Assembly: GCF_041027365.1 (NCBI RefSeq)
Contig: NZ_JBFTEH010000003.1
Location: 448,496 to 512,495 of the forward strand
Length of the DNA: 64,000 bases
From: VKMB-3413 sp041027365
Lineage (GTDB): Bacteria > Pseudomonadota > Alphaproteobacteria > Rhizobiales > Rhizobiaceae
Direction: 5' to 3'
The notes under the pieces are model-generated. The model saw only the letters and a program-made list of their open reading frames with translations, was not told the DNA's origin and did no database searches. The translations under genes were made by a program, and so were the position numbers. Below are positions 47,925 through 55,711 of the stretch, piece after piece (positions within the stretch are counted from its first letter, which is position 1; each line of letters starts with the position of its first letter).

Positions 47925-48746
47925 TTGGCCCCATCGGTTGCAGAACGTCGTAATGAACTCGCCCGGCGACTGGCACAGTCCTTGACCAGTGACTTCGTGG
48001 TCGTCGCCGCACCGGACCACCCGCTGGTGTTGCGCTCGGTGGATTTGTTGGTCGGAGGACGGTCCGGTCTGACCGCAGTCATGATGTCGACCGCCGAGGA
48101 ACGCCGCCGGCCTGCGTTATTCACCGCGCGACTGGCGCTCAATATGATGGCGCTTCCCCCGCACACCACTTTCGTGAGAGTCGTGCACGAAGCCGACGAA
48201 CCGTCGGGAGCGGACAATGCGTTCGCCGCCGAACTCGAACTCGGTGCTCGAGGCACCCAGCCAGCGCTCCTCAGGATTGCAAACGTTCCCTCGCACTCCC
48301 GACAACTGGATCGCGCCGAAAAGGCCCAGAAACGCTCGGAGGAGCGCTTCGCGAACACCTACCGCCTCGCCCGGGTTCTGCGTCGGGATTTCGAGGCTAA
48401 AGAAGGCCCGGAACGCGGAGGGTTGGCCTCGCGCAACCCGTCGCGTGATCGGATCGGTAGCCAGGTGGACGCCGCGTTTTTCTCGGCAACCCCCACGTTG
48501 GCCGCCATGAACAGCCTAGCGATGTCGGAGGCTGGGCGGTGGTATGACATCGTCGACGGCGAGGCGGAACCTCGAAATGCGACGGCCAACGCACTTTTCG
48601 TCCCGGACTATCCGGAGGTTAGGGGCGATCCCGACAAGGCGCTCCGAGCCGCCGCGTTCGCGGGCTGGGTCGTGGCACCGTTACGATCCAAGAGGTCCCT
48701 TGACGATGTCGGCATACTGATCGAACGATATGCGAGGCTGAAGTGA
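47925..48746 (+). CDS. Uncharacterised protein, partner of a HEPN-motif protein
   Basis: A 273-residue soluble protein I do not recognise. The N-terminal half has alternating strands and helices (DFVVVAAPDHPLVLRSVDLL, GLTAVMMSTAEERRRPALF, HTTFVRVVHEAD) that look like a compact alpha/beta domain, possibly a diverged restriction-endonuclease-like fold. A charged helical middle and a basic C-terminus follow. The start is TTG with AGGA upstream. Its TGA overlaps the GTG of the next gene (GTGA), so the two form a tight pair. Confidence 0.65.
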   Translation: MAPSVAERRNELARRLAQSLTSDFVVVAAPDHPLVLRSVDLLVGGRSGLTAVMMSTAEERRRPALFTARLALNMMALPPHTTFVRVVHEADEPSGADNAFAAELELGARGTQPALLRIANVPSHSRQLDRAEKAQKRSEERFANTYRLARVLRRDFEAKEGPERGGLASRNPSRDRIGSQVDAAFFSATPTLAAMNSLAMSEAGRWYDIVDGEAEPRNATANALFVPDYPEVRGDPDKALRAAAFAGWVVAPLRSKRSLDDVGILIERYARLK

Positions 48747-49183
48747 GCGCCCGAAAGTCCCGCCACCTATTGATGCAGGCCCTGGTAAGGGGCGCTCCGG
48801 CTTATACTTCAGATCCTCTTATGCAGGCGGTGGACAGAGAAATTCAGGAACTCGGGCGATGCCTTCGGCTGCAGCCGGTGACGCGTCAACGCCTCCTTCA
48901 GGTTATTCACGCCAGCCGAGCTTTCGATACATGCCTCGGGTCAATACTCCGCGCTAACGGCAGGTCTCCGCAGTCAGGGATCGGGCATATGCTTCACCAA
49001 CTGCGCACCCTGCCCCCTGCCACGCGTGGCTATCTGAACCACTCAGGAGCCGTCGCCTTTTCCACCTCTATCGCCCACCCTCGCAACAAATACGTTCACA
49101 CTGCAGACAGCTTTCCCACCTCCACACATGAAGTCGATAAGCTGGTGTCCGAGGTATACGCCTGCATGAGCATCATCCTGTGA
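48743..49183 (+). CDS. HEPN-motif protein (putative RNase-like)
   Basis: A 146-residue helical protein. Residues 112-119, HPRNKYVH, contain the RX4H motif (Arg114, His119) of HEPN domains, which in many defence and toxin-antitoxin systems form a dimeric RNase site. The motif sits where it should, at the start of the last helices. GTG start in a GTGA overlap with the upstream gene. The paired arrangement resembles HEPN-partner toxin-antitoxin modules, but the partner here is not a known MNT or antitoxin. Confidence 0.6.
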   Translation: MSARKSRHLLMQALVRGAPAYTSDPLMQAVDREIQELGRCLRLQPVTRQRLLQVIHASRAFDTCLGSILRANGRSPQSGIGHMLHQLRTLPPATRGYLNHSGAVAFSTSIAHPRNKYVHTADSFPTSTHEVDKLVSEVYACMSIIL

Positions 49184-49452
49184 TAACTTACGACCGATTG
49201 GGAAGAGTATAGGGGCTGGATCCGGCTTTGTACCTTCAAACGGCAGCCTTATTATCCACTTTGACCGTAAGCAGACTGTCCGCTTCCCACCCGGAACAGC
49301 CCTTTGCACACGTTCACGGCCACCAAGGCCGTGTCCGACGCAGATGCATAACGTGGCGAGGTCCCAACGCTTTCCTATCAGCGCCGGTGCAAGCGTCGTT
49401 GGGCCGCGGCCGCGCTCGGCGGTCGGCAAAACCAATGCAGTCGCGGGCGCCG

Positions 49453-49959
49453 TCAGGCCGACGGATGAAGCCTCGGGTCCAGCGCGAACCGTTGCTGGTC
49501 TCGCACCGTGTAGCGCCCCCCGCCCCCGGATAGGAAAACCAGGTTCCACGATCCCCGCGAGACGACCGATGGTAGGACCACGAACCTATGGCTCGCCAGG
49601 AGATGGTCGCCGAACGCCCGCTGTCCCGGCGACACGTGCCCGGGCACCAGCCAGTTCGGGTTCGGGACATCGGGCGGCTGCACCACGTGCACCTCCCCCG
49701 GGTCGTCGACGAGCAGCTCGGTCAGGACGTGGGGCACGGTGTCGAGGTGCGGGAAGCCCGTGTGGACCGCGACCTCGGCGATCGCGGTTGCCGGGTCCAA
49801 CGCGCAGTAGACCGCCCGCGTGCCGACCGAACTCCACCGTCCCCCGGCGCGGAACGATCCCTCGCCGGAGTCCCAGGTGGCCGCGTACGCCTGACGGTCG
49901 AGCCGCCACGCGACAAGCTCGGTGCCGCCGAGGGCACCGGGTAGCGGGACCATCGCCAT
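49453..49959 (-). CDS. RES domain toxin
   Basis: A 168-residue RES-domain protein: AWRLDRQAYAATWDSGEGSF then RAGGRWSSVGTRAVYCALDP followed by ATAIAEVAVH. The Arg and Glu of the RES active site are present; the expected Ser position reads YCALDP. RES toxins deplete NAD+ . Start at ATG 49959, one base after the antitoxin stop. The toxin follows the antitoxin, as usual for RES-Xre pairs. Confidence 0.88.
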   Translation of the reverse strand: MAMVPLPGALGGTELVAWRLDRQAYAATWDSGEGSFRAGGRWSSVGTRAVYCALDPATAIAEVAVHTGFPHLDTVPHVLTELLVDDPGEVHVVQPPDVPNPNWLVPGHVSPGQRAFGDHLLASHRFVVLPSVVSRGSWNLVFLSGGGGRYTVRDQQRFALDPRLHPSA

Positions 49960-49960
49960 G

Positions 49961-50614
49961 TCAGGTGTAGACGCCGAACTCAATGCGGGTCAGCAAAGTG
50001 CGGACCATCTCGCTACCGGGCGGCGTCGACAGCAGGTTGATGGGCTTCGCCCCCTCGAGAGCAGTCGCCGGAGTCTCCAGCCAGCGCTCGGCCGCCTCTT
50101 GCGTGCCGAAGACCTCGGACGCATGCGCAAGGGTCTCGGCGAACTGCCAAGCCTTGCCGCTGGCCTCGACGCTGAGCGTCTCCTCCGGTTCTGACTTGAG
50201 GCGCTGCTGGGTGCGCAGGGACATGCCGAGAGCTCCGGAGAGCACGGTCCGGTCATGGACAATCACGAGCGAGTCGAGCAGGTGCGTGACCGAGCGTTTG
50301 GGAAGGCCGCGCGAGATGACGTGGTGGGTGTCCATCGGAGAGGTGATCTCCCGCGGGATCACTTCCTTGCCGCCAAGGAAGCTGACCACGCGTTCGACCC
50401 GGTGTCCGTCCACGGAATAAACGTGCACCTGAGTGGCTACCTTGCCAGCCTTACGCACCATCCATTCGCCGCCCTTCCGCGACTTTCCCGCGGGTGCGTT
50501 GGCTTCCATCGCCCGAGCGGGGCGTTGAGAAACCGCTTCCTTGATGATCTCTTCCTTCACGTCGCCCTCGCCATTTGTCGCCTTGAATATGACATCTGGC
50601 GTGAAATACTGCAA
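49961..50614 (-). CDS. Xre/MbcA/ParS-type antitoxin (DUF2384)
   Basis: The antitoxin of the RES pair. The C-terminus (FGTQEAAERWLETPATALEG then AKPINLLSTPPGSEMVRTLL) is the MbcA/ParS toxin-binding domain; an HTH-like segment precedes it (VLSGALGMSLRTQQRLKS). The long form of 217 residues begins with TTG without a clear ribosome binding site. Starts at 50509 (MEANAP) or 50461 (MVRKAG) would give a more usual antitoxin length. It lies 68 nt downstream of the membrane-protein gene and may be read through from that operon. Confidence 0.8.
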   Translation of the reverse strand: MQYFTPDVIFKATNGEGDVKEEIIKEAVSQRPARAMEANAPAGKSRKGGEWMVRKAGKVATQVHVYSVDGHRVERVVSFLGGKEVIPREITSPMDTHHVISRGLPKRSVTHLLDSLVIVHDRTVLSGALGMSLRTQQRLKSEPEETLSVEASGKAWQFAETLAHASEVFGTQEAAERWLETPATALEGAKPINLLSTPPGSEMVRTLLTRIEFGVYT

Positions 50615-50682
50615 GGGCTAGGGCAACGCGCCTGCTCCCGTGCCGGGCGCAGCCCGACGCCGGGTGATCCGAACGGTCGTGC

Positions 50683-51495
50683 TCAGGACCCTCGAACCTC
50701 CGGTTTCCGAGGTTTCGTCGGCGCTGGGTCCTCTTGGCTCTTGCTCGACGCGCGGCGGGCCCGGGGTGCCTTCGTTGCGGGCTCGCAGTTGGCCAAGAAC
50801 CTCTGCGCGTAGGCAAGGGAAGCTTCCGCGACCGCTCCCTTAGTGACCAGGAACGACCAACCGAGGACGAGGATCAGCAGAGGGAAGCAGATCGCGACGC
50901 CGAGCCAGAACTGTTCAGTCTCCTGGGCCACGAGGGCGAGCAGAAGCACGTGCGCCGCCATGGCAACCACGCTCAGTCCGATCCCAAAGGGCTTCAGGCC
51001 GAAGAGGTTGCGTTGGAAACCGTAGGAGACGTTCTCGTCCAGGAGGAGCTGCCCGCCCCCGCCCGATCGGGTGTGCTCGAGAAGCCAATCCACGGCCGAC
51101 CGCGCGCGTCGAAACGCGAGCACCGGCTCTGCCTTCTCCTCCTCCTCCGTCGAAAGGATCTGCCCATGGTTGCGCAAGTAGGCGTGATAGCGGGCCTTGG
51201 TCTCCGCGACGAGCGTGTCGTCGGAATGGGTGAGGAGCTTGGCGCTGTTGTCTCTGCCCACCTCGCGTCCCAGTCGGCGCTCCGCCGCACGCCCCCGGTT
51301 CCTCGCGAGCTGCGCGATGGCGTAGAGGACGCCGCAAGCACTCCCGACGGCCACGACCGCCCCGGCGGCCGACCAAGCTCCCGGATACCAGAACAGCCCG
51401 ACAACAAGGGCCGGGAGCAGTGCCAAGAGAGCTGGCTTCAGGCGCGCGTTGAGCTCGTAGCGGCTCAGGCCAACGCCTCGTAATAGGTCCGTCAT
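50683..51495 (-). CDS. Four-helix membrane protein of the E2-E1-JAB operon
   Basis: A 270-residue protein with two pairs of transmembrane helices: about 20-36 and 42-62, then about 171-190 and 197-216. A cytoplasmic charged region of roughly 105 residues with STEEEEKAEP lies between, and the C-terminus is basic (KAPRARRASSKSQED). I do not recognise a family. ATG overlaps the TGA of the fusion gene (ATGA), so it is stoichiometrically linked. It could be a membrane-acting effector or the conjugation target. This is inference. Confidence 0.75.
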   Translation of the reverse strand: MTDLLRGVGLSRYELNARLKPALLALLPALVVGLFWYPGAWSAAGAVVAVGSACGVLYAIAQLARNRGRAAERRLGREVGRDNSAKLLTHSDDTLVAETKARYHAYLRNHGQILSTEEEEKAEPVLAFRRARSAVDWLLEHTRSGGGGQLLLDENVSYGFQRNLFGLKPFGIGLSVVAMAAHVLLLALVAQETEQFWLGVAICFPLLILVLGWSFLVTKGAVAEASLAYAQRFLANCEPATKAPRARRASSKSQEDPAPTKPRKPEVRGS

Positions 51496-53768
51496 TCGGC
51501 TGCGTGTCCCCGTGCTTCGGCTGGAACGGTGCCGCCGACTTCGGCGGTGAGGAACGAGTAGCCCTCGGGGTGAGCGATCAGCATGAGGGCCGGGAAGAAC
51601 TGGCGAAGAGCCAAGCAGGCGGCGGTTGCCGCGTCCAGCATGGACGGGCCGCTCGGGGCGAGATGGTTGTGCCAAGTGCCAAGGACGTAGAGAGATCCAC
51701 CGCTGTCCTCGAGCAACCGCTGGACCGACTGCCGCAGCCCCTTGACGCCTAGCACGAACCGCTCCGCGGTGAAGACGCTGTCGGACGGGGCCGGCAGCAG
51801 GTCGACGACCTGGAAGTTGTCCCCAACCTGCGAGTAGCGGCCGACGATCACGCCGCCTGTCTCGACGCCCGGCCGCGCGGCTATGGCCGCCCTGATCTCC
51901 GCGTTCACCCTTGGGCTGATCCGCACGCTGGCCGCGTCTCCCGCCACCACCGTCCACGGCTCCACGTCGACCGAAGTCCACGACTGGGACAGTCCGTCCT
52001 CAAGGATTCGACCGAGATGAATGCTTCCCGTCGCAGGCTCGGCCTCCGCAGTGAGACGCCGGAGTACCGTGTGGCTAAGCCCGGCCGCGAACGTCGCCAA
52101 GCGGTCGTCGGGCATCGGGAACGTTAGCGCTCCACAGCCTTGGCCGATGTCGATGGCTTGCGCCTCGGCGGAGAACACCTGGCCCCGGAGGTCGCGGTCG
52201 TTGGCGACGATCCTGTAGGACTCGGCGGCTAGATCGCTGAGGCTCGGGTTCGAGCTCGGTCCTTCGAAGGCAGCGTAGGCAACCGTTCCCGCTCCCAGAA
52301 GGTGGGCCTCGCCGAAGCGCGGTCTCCCGTCCCATGCCTGCGTCGAGATGATCTCTCGCAGCAGGCTCGACCCCGTGGTGTGCAGGACGAGGTCGCAGCC
52401 GGAAAGGTCGGCACGGCTCTCAGTGGTGCTCCAGAGCTCCTCGGCGTCGCAGACGCGAGCGACGGGCTCCTGCCGGAATGCTGACAGGGCGCGCCCCAGG
52501 GCGTCGGCCTTGTAGCCGGGCATCCCGCCTCGAACCCCGGGCTCCGGCAGCAGGGCGTGGCGAGCGTAGTTGTGGGGTGACATAACCGAGCGGTCGCAGA
52601 CGTCCCGCGGTCCCATGCCCATTCTGGCAAGGTGGACGGCGATCTTTGACCCGACGCTGCCGCACCCGAGCAGGACCCACCGCCGGCGCGAGGCGCCGGC
52701 GTCGTACCCGGAGGCTCGGCTAAGAAGGGGCACCGACACGTCGTCGCGCACGCTGCACAGGCGGACGTCGCCTTTCCCCCGCAACAGATCTTCGTTCGGA
52801 CGCAGGTCTAGGAGGTAGGGGCATATCTCGATCGAGGATTGACTGCCGATAAGGTTGAACGGGCGTCGCACGAGGAAGATGACGGGCAGCGGTCCAGCGC
52901 CGAACGAGCCGTTCGCCAGCAACATCCCGATGTATGCTAGCTTGGCCTCAAGGTCAGCGCGGCAACCGAACCAGTCGGCACGACGGACGAGATCCTCGAC
53001 GGTGGCGACGTTCTCCGGCACCGGCACGTCCACGACAAAGGGAGATCCGTCCCTGTCCGGAGCCGAGATCACGAGGGCGGCGCCCTGGCCGCGGCGGACA
53101 CGGTCCGTGACTTTCTCCTCCCCGCACCCAGCGCTGGCGGGGTCGACCCTTTCCTCCGTGTGGAGCGCGACGCGCATAGTCACGGGGCCGGAAGCAGGCC
53201 CGAACCTCAGGTACTGCGTCCGCACGACAGCGCACTCGCCCTCAGGCGTGGCGAGGCGGCGGATCTCGTCGGGATCCAGAATCAGCTCGTCGTCTATGTG
53301 GTCGCGGCGCACGGGCTCCCAGCCATGCCTCGGGTTGTTAAGCTCGACCATCGCGGCCTTGTCGAGCCAGTCGGCCAGTTGGTCGACGTAGCCCGAAAAG
53401 CCCCGGGCCTGGATGAGCTCGGACGGATAGGCCTGCACGACGCACGGCTGCGGCGGAAGGCCGAGCGACGCCGGCACGGGTAGGAGATGGGGGTGGGCCC
53501 GGTCGAAGTCCGGCCGCAGGAACGCACGCGGCGAGCCCCTCGGGAAATCTGCCGGGAACCGGATGGTCACGGTCTCGATCGCCTTGACGCCGCTGGGACT
53601 GACGCCAGCCGCACGCCACGTCGACGGCAGCTCCTGCTCGACGTCGAGCTCGGCCCATACCGAACCATCTTCGTGACGCTCGACAAACCGCACGTCGCGG
53701 ACGGCGGGATGAACAGAGGAAACTCGGAGGGCCCGCTCCATGGGAAGGGGGATCGAAACCTCAGCCAT
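51492..53768 (-). CDS. E2-E1(ThiF)-JAB triple fusion protein
   Basis: A 758-residue fusion of ubiquitin-like pathway enzymes. Residues 1 to about 150 are E2-like (UBC): RFPADFPRGSPRAFLRPDF, AHPHLLP, and QPCVVQ with candidate catalytic Cys109. Residues about 360-570 are an E1/ThiF adenylation domain with nucleotide loop LLGCGSVGSKIAVHLARMG. Residues about 615-750 are a JAB/MPN isopeptidase: Glu636 (VETGGV) and HNHLAPSGPSMLD with His700, His702, Ser709, Asp712. In that motif six residues separate the second His from Ser, one fewer than usual. ATG lies in an 8-nt overlap with the MBL gene. Confidence 0.9.
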   Translation of the reverse strand: MAEVSIPLPMERALRVSSVHPAVRDVRFVERHEDGSVWAELDVEQELPSTWRAAGVSPSGVKAIETVTIRFPADFPRGSPRAFLRPDFDRAHPHLLPVPASLGLPPQPCVVQAYPSELIQARGFSGYVDQLADWLDKAAMVELNNPRHGWEPVRRDHIDDELILDPDEIRRLATPEGECAVVRTQYLRFGPASGPVTMRVALHTEERVDPASAGCGEEKVTDRVRRGQGAALVISAPDRDGSPFVVDVPVPENVATVEDLVRRADWFGCRADLEAKLAYIGMLLANGSFGAGPLPVIFLVRRPFNLIGSQSSIEICPYLLDLRPNEDLLRGKGDVRLCSVRDDVSVPLLSRASGYDAGASRRRWVLLGCGSVGSKIAVHLARMGMGPRDVCDRSVMSPHNYARHALLPEPGVRGGMPGYKADALGRALSAFRQEPVARVCDAEELWSTTESRADLSGCDLVLHTTGSSLLREIISTQAWDGRPRFGEAHLLGAGTVAYAAFEGPSSNPSLSDLAAESYRIVANDRDLRGQVFSAEAQAIDIGQGCGALTFPMPDDRLATFAAGLSHTVLRRLTAEAEPATGSIHLGRILEDGLSQSWTSVDVEPWTVVAGDAASVRISPRVNAEIRAAIAARPGVETGGVIVGRYSQVGDNFQVVDLLPAPSDSVFTAERFVLGVKGLRQSVQRLLEDSGGSLYVLGTWHNHLAPSGPSMLDAATAACLALRQFFPALMLIAHPEGYSFLTAEVGGTVPAEARGHAAE

Positions 53769-54915
53769 GTGCTAGGGCCTCACTGCCGACGCCCGTCGCG
53801 AGGACGCCGGCGACCCCCGCGACGACCCGAGATGGCTTGACCCCGAAGTAGCCGACCTTGATCTCCAGCGGGTCGTCGCCCGGCTCGTCCGCCACGCACC
53901 GGAAGGGGCCGCGAACGGGCTTCAGGATCGCTTCGTACTCGCGCTTGGCACGGATGCAGGGCGGATCGTTGGCGTCGTCGAGGACCGAGTTGCTGCTCGA
54001 GATGATGAGCGCACCGGACGCCGCCTGCGCGAGCGCCGAGCGGGCCTTGTCGGAGACCTTGGCCTTCTCACGCTTGTCGGACCAGCTATCCCACGAGAGG
54101 CTGTGCCAGCTACAGTGGTGCGGCGCTATCAGGACGTCGTAGGTCAGGTCCGCGTCCGTGTACTCGTCGCGGATCCGTTCCCAGATGGCGACCTCGGCGT
54201 CGCCGCCGAACAGGAAGCGCCCGGCCGTGGCGTTACCGTCGGCCGCCAGGGTCATCCGCACGATCACGCTCGAGTTGTTCTTCGAGAGAACCTCGGCCTC
54301 CTCGTCGTCGTCGGCCAGCATTGGCGCCAGCAGGACGCCCGTGAACGTGCCGTCGGTCACGCCGCAGATCGTCGAAAAGGTCGAGCCGGCCGAGATGAGG
54401 ATCGGGAGGAGGTCGTCCGTTTTGCCGTTGACGTCCTCGCCGAAGATCTGGATGCGGTCGCCGTCGGCGAGCCACCCCTGTGCCCTGAACAGCCTGACAC
54501 GGCGGCGGGCCTCGTCGCGCCAAGCCTTGGCGTCATCGCACAGGGTGTGCCCGGACTTGGCGTTCTTGCGGTCGGTGCGGCGGAACACGATCGGGGACGA
54601 CCACATTTCCTTGATGAGAATCTTGTCGTCCGCCTTCACCCACGAACCGGGCGTCCCGAGGTGGAAGTTCCGGCGGAGGCCGGCACAGTGGTCTTGGTCA
54701 GGATGCGTGAGCAGGAAGGCGTCGATGTACAGGCGCCCCTGAGCATCCCGTGCCAGGCGGTCGCGGAGCTGCGCTCCGACATCTGCGGCCTCGTGGTCCG
54801 GATCATCCGCATCGTTGGTGATCTTGCAGTCGATCAGGATGCTGCGGCCGCTATCCAGGACCACAAGGGTCATGTCGCCGTTGCCGACTTTGAAGTGAGT
54901 GGTCTTGGCGGACAT
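53761..54915 (-). CDS. MBL-fold metallo-hydrolase (ComEC-like)
   Basis: A 384-residue metallo-beta-lactamase fold protein. The metal motif LLTHPDQDHCAGL is the HxDxDH form (His71, Asp73, Asp75, His76) seen in ComEC-type proteins; FGGDAEVAIW and IAPHHCSWHS supply the later Asp and His. No signal peptide or membrane helices, so it is cytoplasmic. Nuclease or phosphodiesterase activity is the usual role of this group. GAGGAGAGGG directly precedes the ATG at 54915. It overlaps the E2-E1-JAB gene by 8 nt. Confidence 0.88.
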   Translation of the reverse strand: MSAKTTHFKVGNGDMTLVVLDSGRSILIDCKITNDADDPDHEAADVGAQLRDRLARDAQGRLYIDAFLLTHPDQDHCAGLRRNFHLGTPGSWVKADDKILIKEMWSSPIVFRRTDRKNAKSGHTLCDDAKAWRDEARRRVRLFRAQGWLADGDRIQIFGEDVNGKTDDLLPILISAGSTFSTICGVTDGTFTGVLLAPMLADDDEEAEVLSKNNSSVIVRMTLAADGNATAGRFLFGGDAEVAIWERIRDEYTDADLTYDVLIAPHHCSWHSLSWDSWSDKREKAKVSDKARSALAQAASGALIISSSNSVLDDANDPPCIRAKREYEAILKPVRGPFRCVADEPGDDPLEIKVGYFGVKPSRVVAGVAGVLATGVGSEALAHG

Positions 54916-54988
54916 CGCCCTCTCCTCGATCATCGTTTCGGCAGACCGGCGGCGACGCCGCTCGACCAGCCCGGTTGTGTGCAGACGG

Positions 54989-55177
54989 TCAGGCGTTCGG
55001 CGTGTCGCGTCCGTCTGGCTCGCGGGCCACGCCCTTGAAAGGGGTGCCGTCGTCCTTGACGCCCATAAGCTGGCCCGTGCGCTCGTCGCGCTTTTGCCAG
55101 AGGCCGTCCGGACGCTGGAACTGCGTCCTCGCGATCACCGCTCCGCGGCGGAAGCCATCTCCCGTATTTTTCGCCAT
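54989..55177 (-). CDS. Small basic protein, first gene of the E2-E1-JAB operon
   Basis: A 62-residue basic protein: NTGDGFRRGAVIARTQFQ, KRDERTGQLM, DDGTPFKGVARE. It matches a widespread family of roughly 60-residue bacterial proteins of unknown function that share the NTGxGxRxGAV...PFKGV pattern. It has no C-terminal diglycine, so it is not an obvious ubiquitin-like modifier; its Lys residues could be targets. GGAGGGACGG precedes the ATG. It is 73 nt upstream of the MBL gene. Confidence 0.75.
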   Translation of the reverse strand: MAKNTGDGFRRGAVIARTQFQRPDGLWQKRDERTGQLMGVKDDGTPFKGVAREPDGRDTPNA

Positions 55178-55288
55178 CCGTCCCTCCGTTGCCGATGAGC
55201 CAGGCAGTGCATCCGTGCCACTGCTGCGTGATGCCTCATCAAGAAGATGGAAACCTCTTTAATGCTATTTCTTGTATCGCTATTCCGA

Positions 55289-55331
55289 ACAAGATGGGCA
55301 TCTTGTCCTTCGGAGTCAAGGAACCTACCAT
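55289..55331. promoter_or_regulatory. Divergent operator palindrome with promoter for the xre gene
   Basis: ACAAGATGGGCATCTTGT (55289-55306) is a perfect inverted repeat of 8-bp arms and 2-bp centre. TTGTCC (55303-55308), 17 nt, and TACCAT (55326-55331) form a promoter toward xre, its -35 overlapping the palindrome. Two more half-sites lie nearby (TTTCTTGTA near 55268, TCAAGAAGATGG near 55238), between this and the operon genes on the minus strand. This is the layout expected for an Xre repressor controlling both directions. Confidence 0.65.
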
Positions 55332-55390
55332 GCGTCCACAGCGAACTTTGGGGATAACGCAGGCATGGACATGTGCGGACGACGGCGGCG

Positions 55391-55711
55391 ATGAGCTTCG
55401 GCCCGAGGATCAAGGAGCTCCGGATGGCCAAGCGGATGACGCTCGACCAGCTCGCGGCCGTGACAGGGTCGTCCAAGAGCTACGTCTGGGAACTAGAGAA
55501 CAAGAACCCCCCGCGGCCCTCGGCGGAGAAGCTTGCCGCCATCGCGGCCGCCCTCGACGTCACGGTTGACTACTTGTTGGGGTCCGACAGCCAGTCTCTT
55601 GGGGATGCTCAGGACCAAGCGTTCTTCCGCGCGTACAGCGGCATGAGCCCGGACACGAAGCGGCAGTTGCGGGAGATCGCCAAAACGCTCGGCGGCAAGC
55701 ACACGACATGA
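55391..55711 (+). CDS. Xre family transcriptional regulator
   Basis: A 106-residue Cro/CI-type protein: IKELRMAKRMTLDQLAAVTG then SSKSYVWELENKNPPRPSAE is the HTH, followed by KLAAIAAALDVTVDYLLGSD. The C-terminal tail FFRAYSGMSPDTKRQLREIA is typical of regulators cleaved or controlled by ImmA-type proteases. A GTG at 55373 is an alternative start. Its TGA overlaps the ATG of the protease gene (ATGA). Probably represses itself and the divergent conjugation operon. Confidence 0.9.
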   Translation: MSFGPRIKELRMAKRMTLDQLAAVTGSSKSYVWELENKNPPRPSAEKLAAIAAALDVTVDYLLGSDSQSLGDAQDQAFFRAYSGMSPDTKRQLREIAKTLGGKHTT

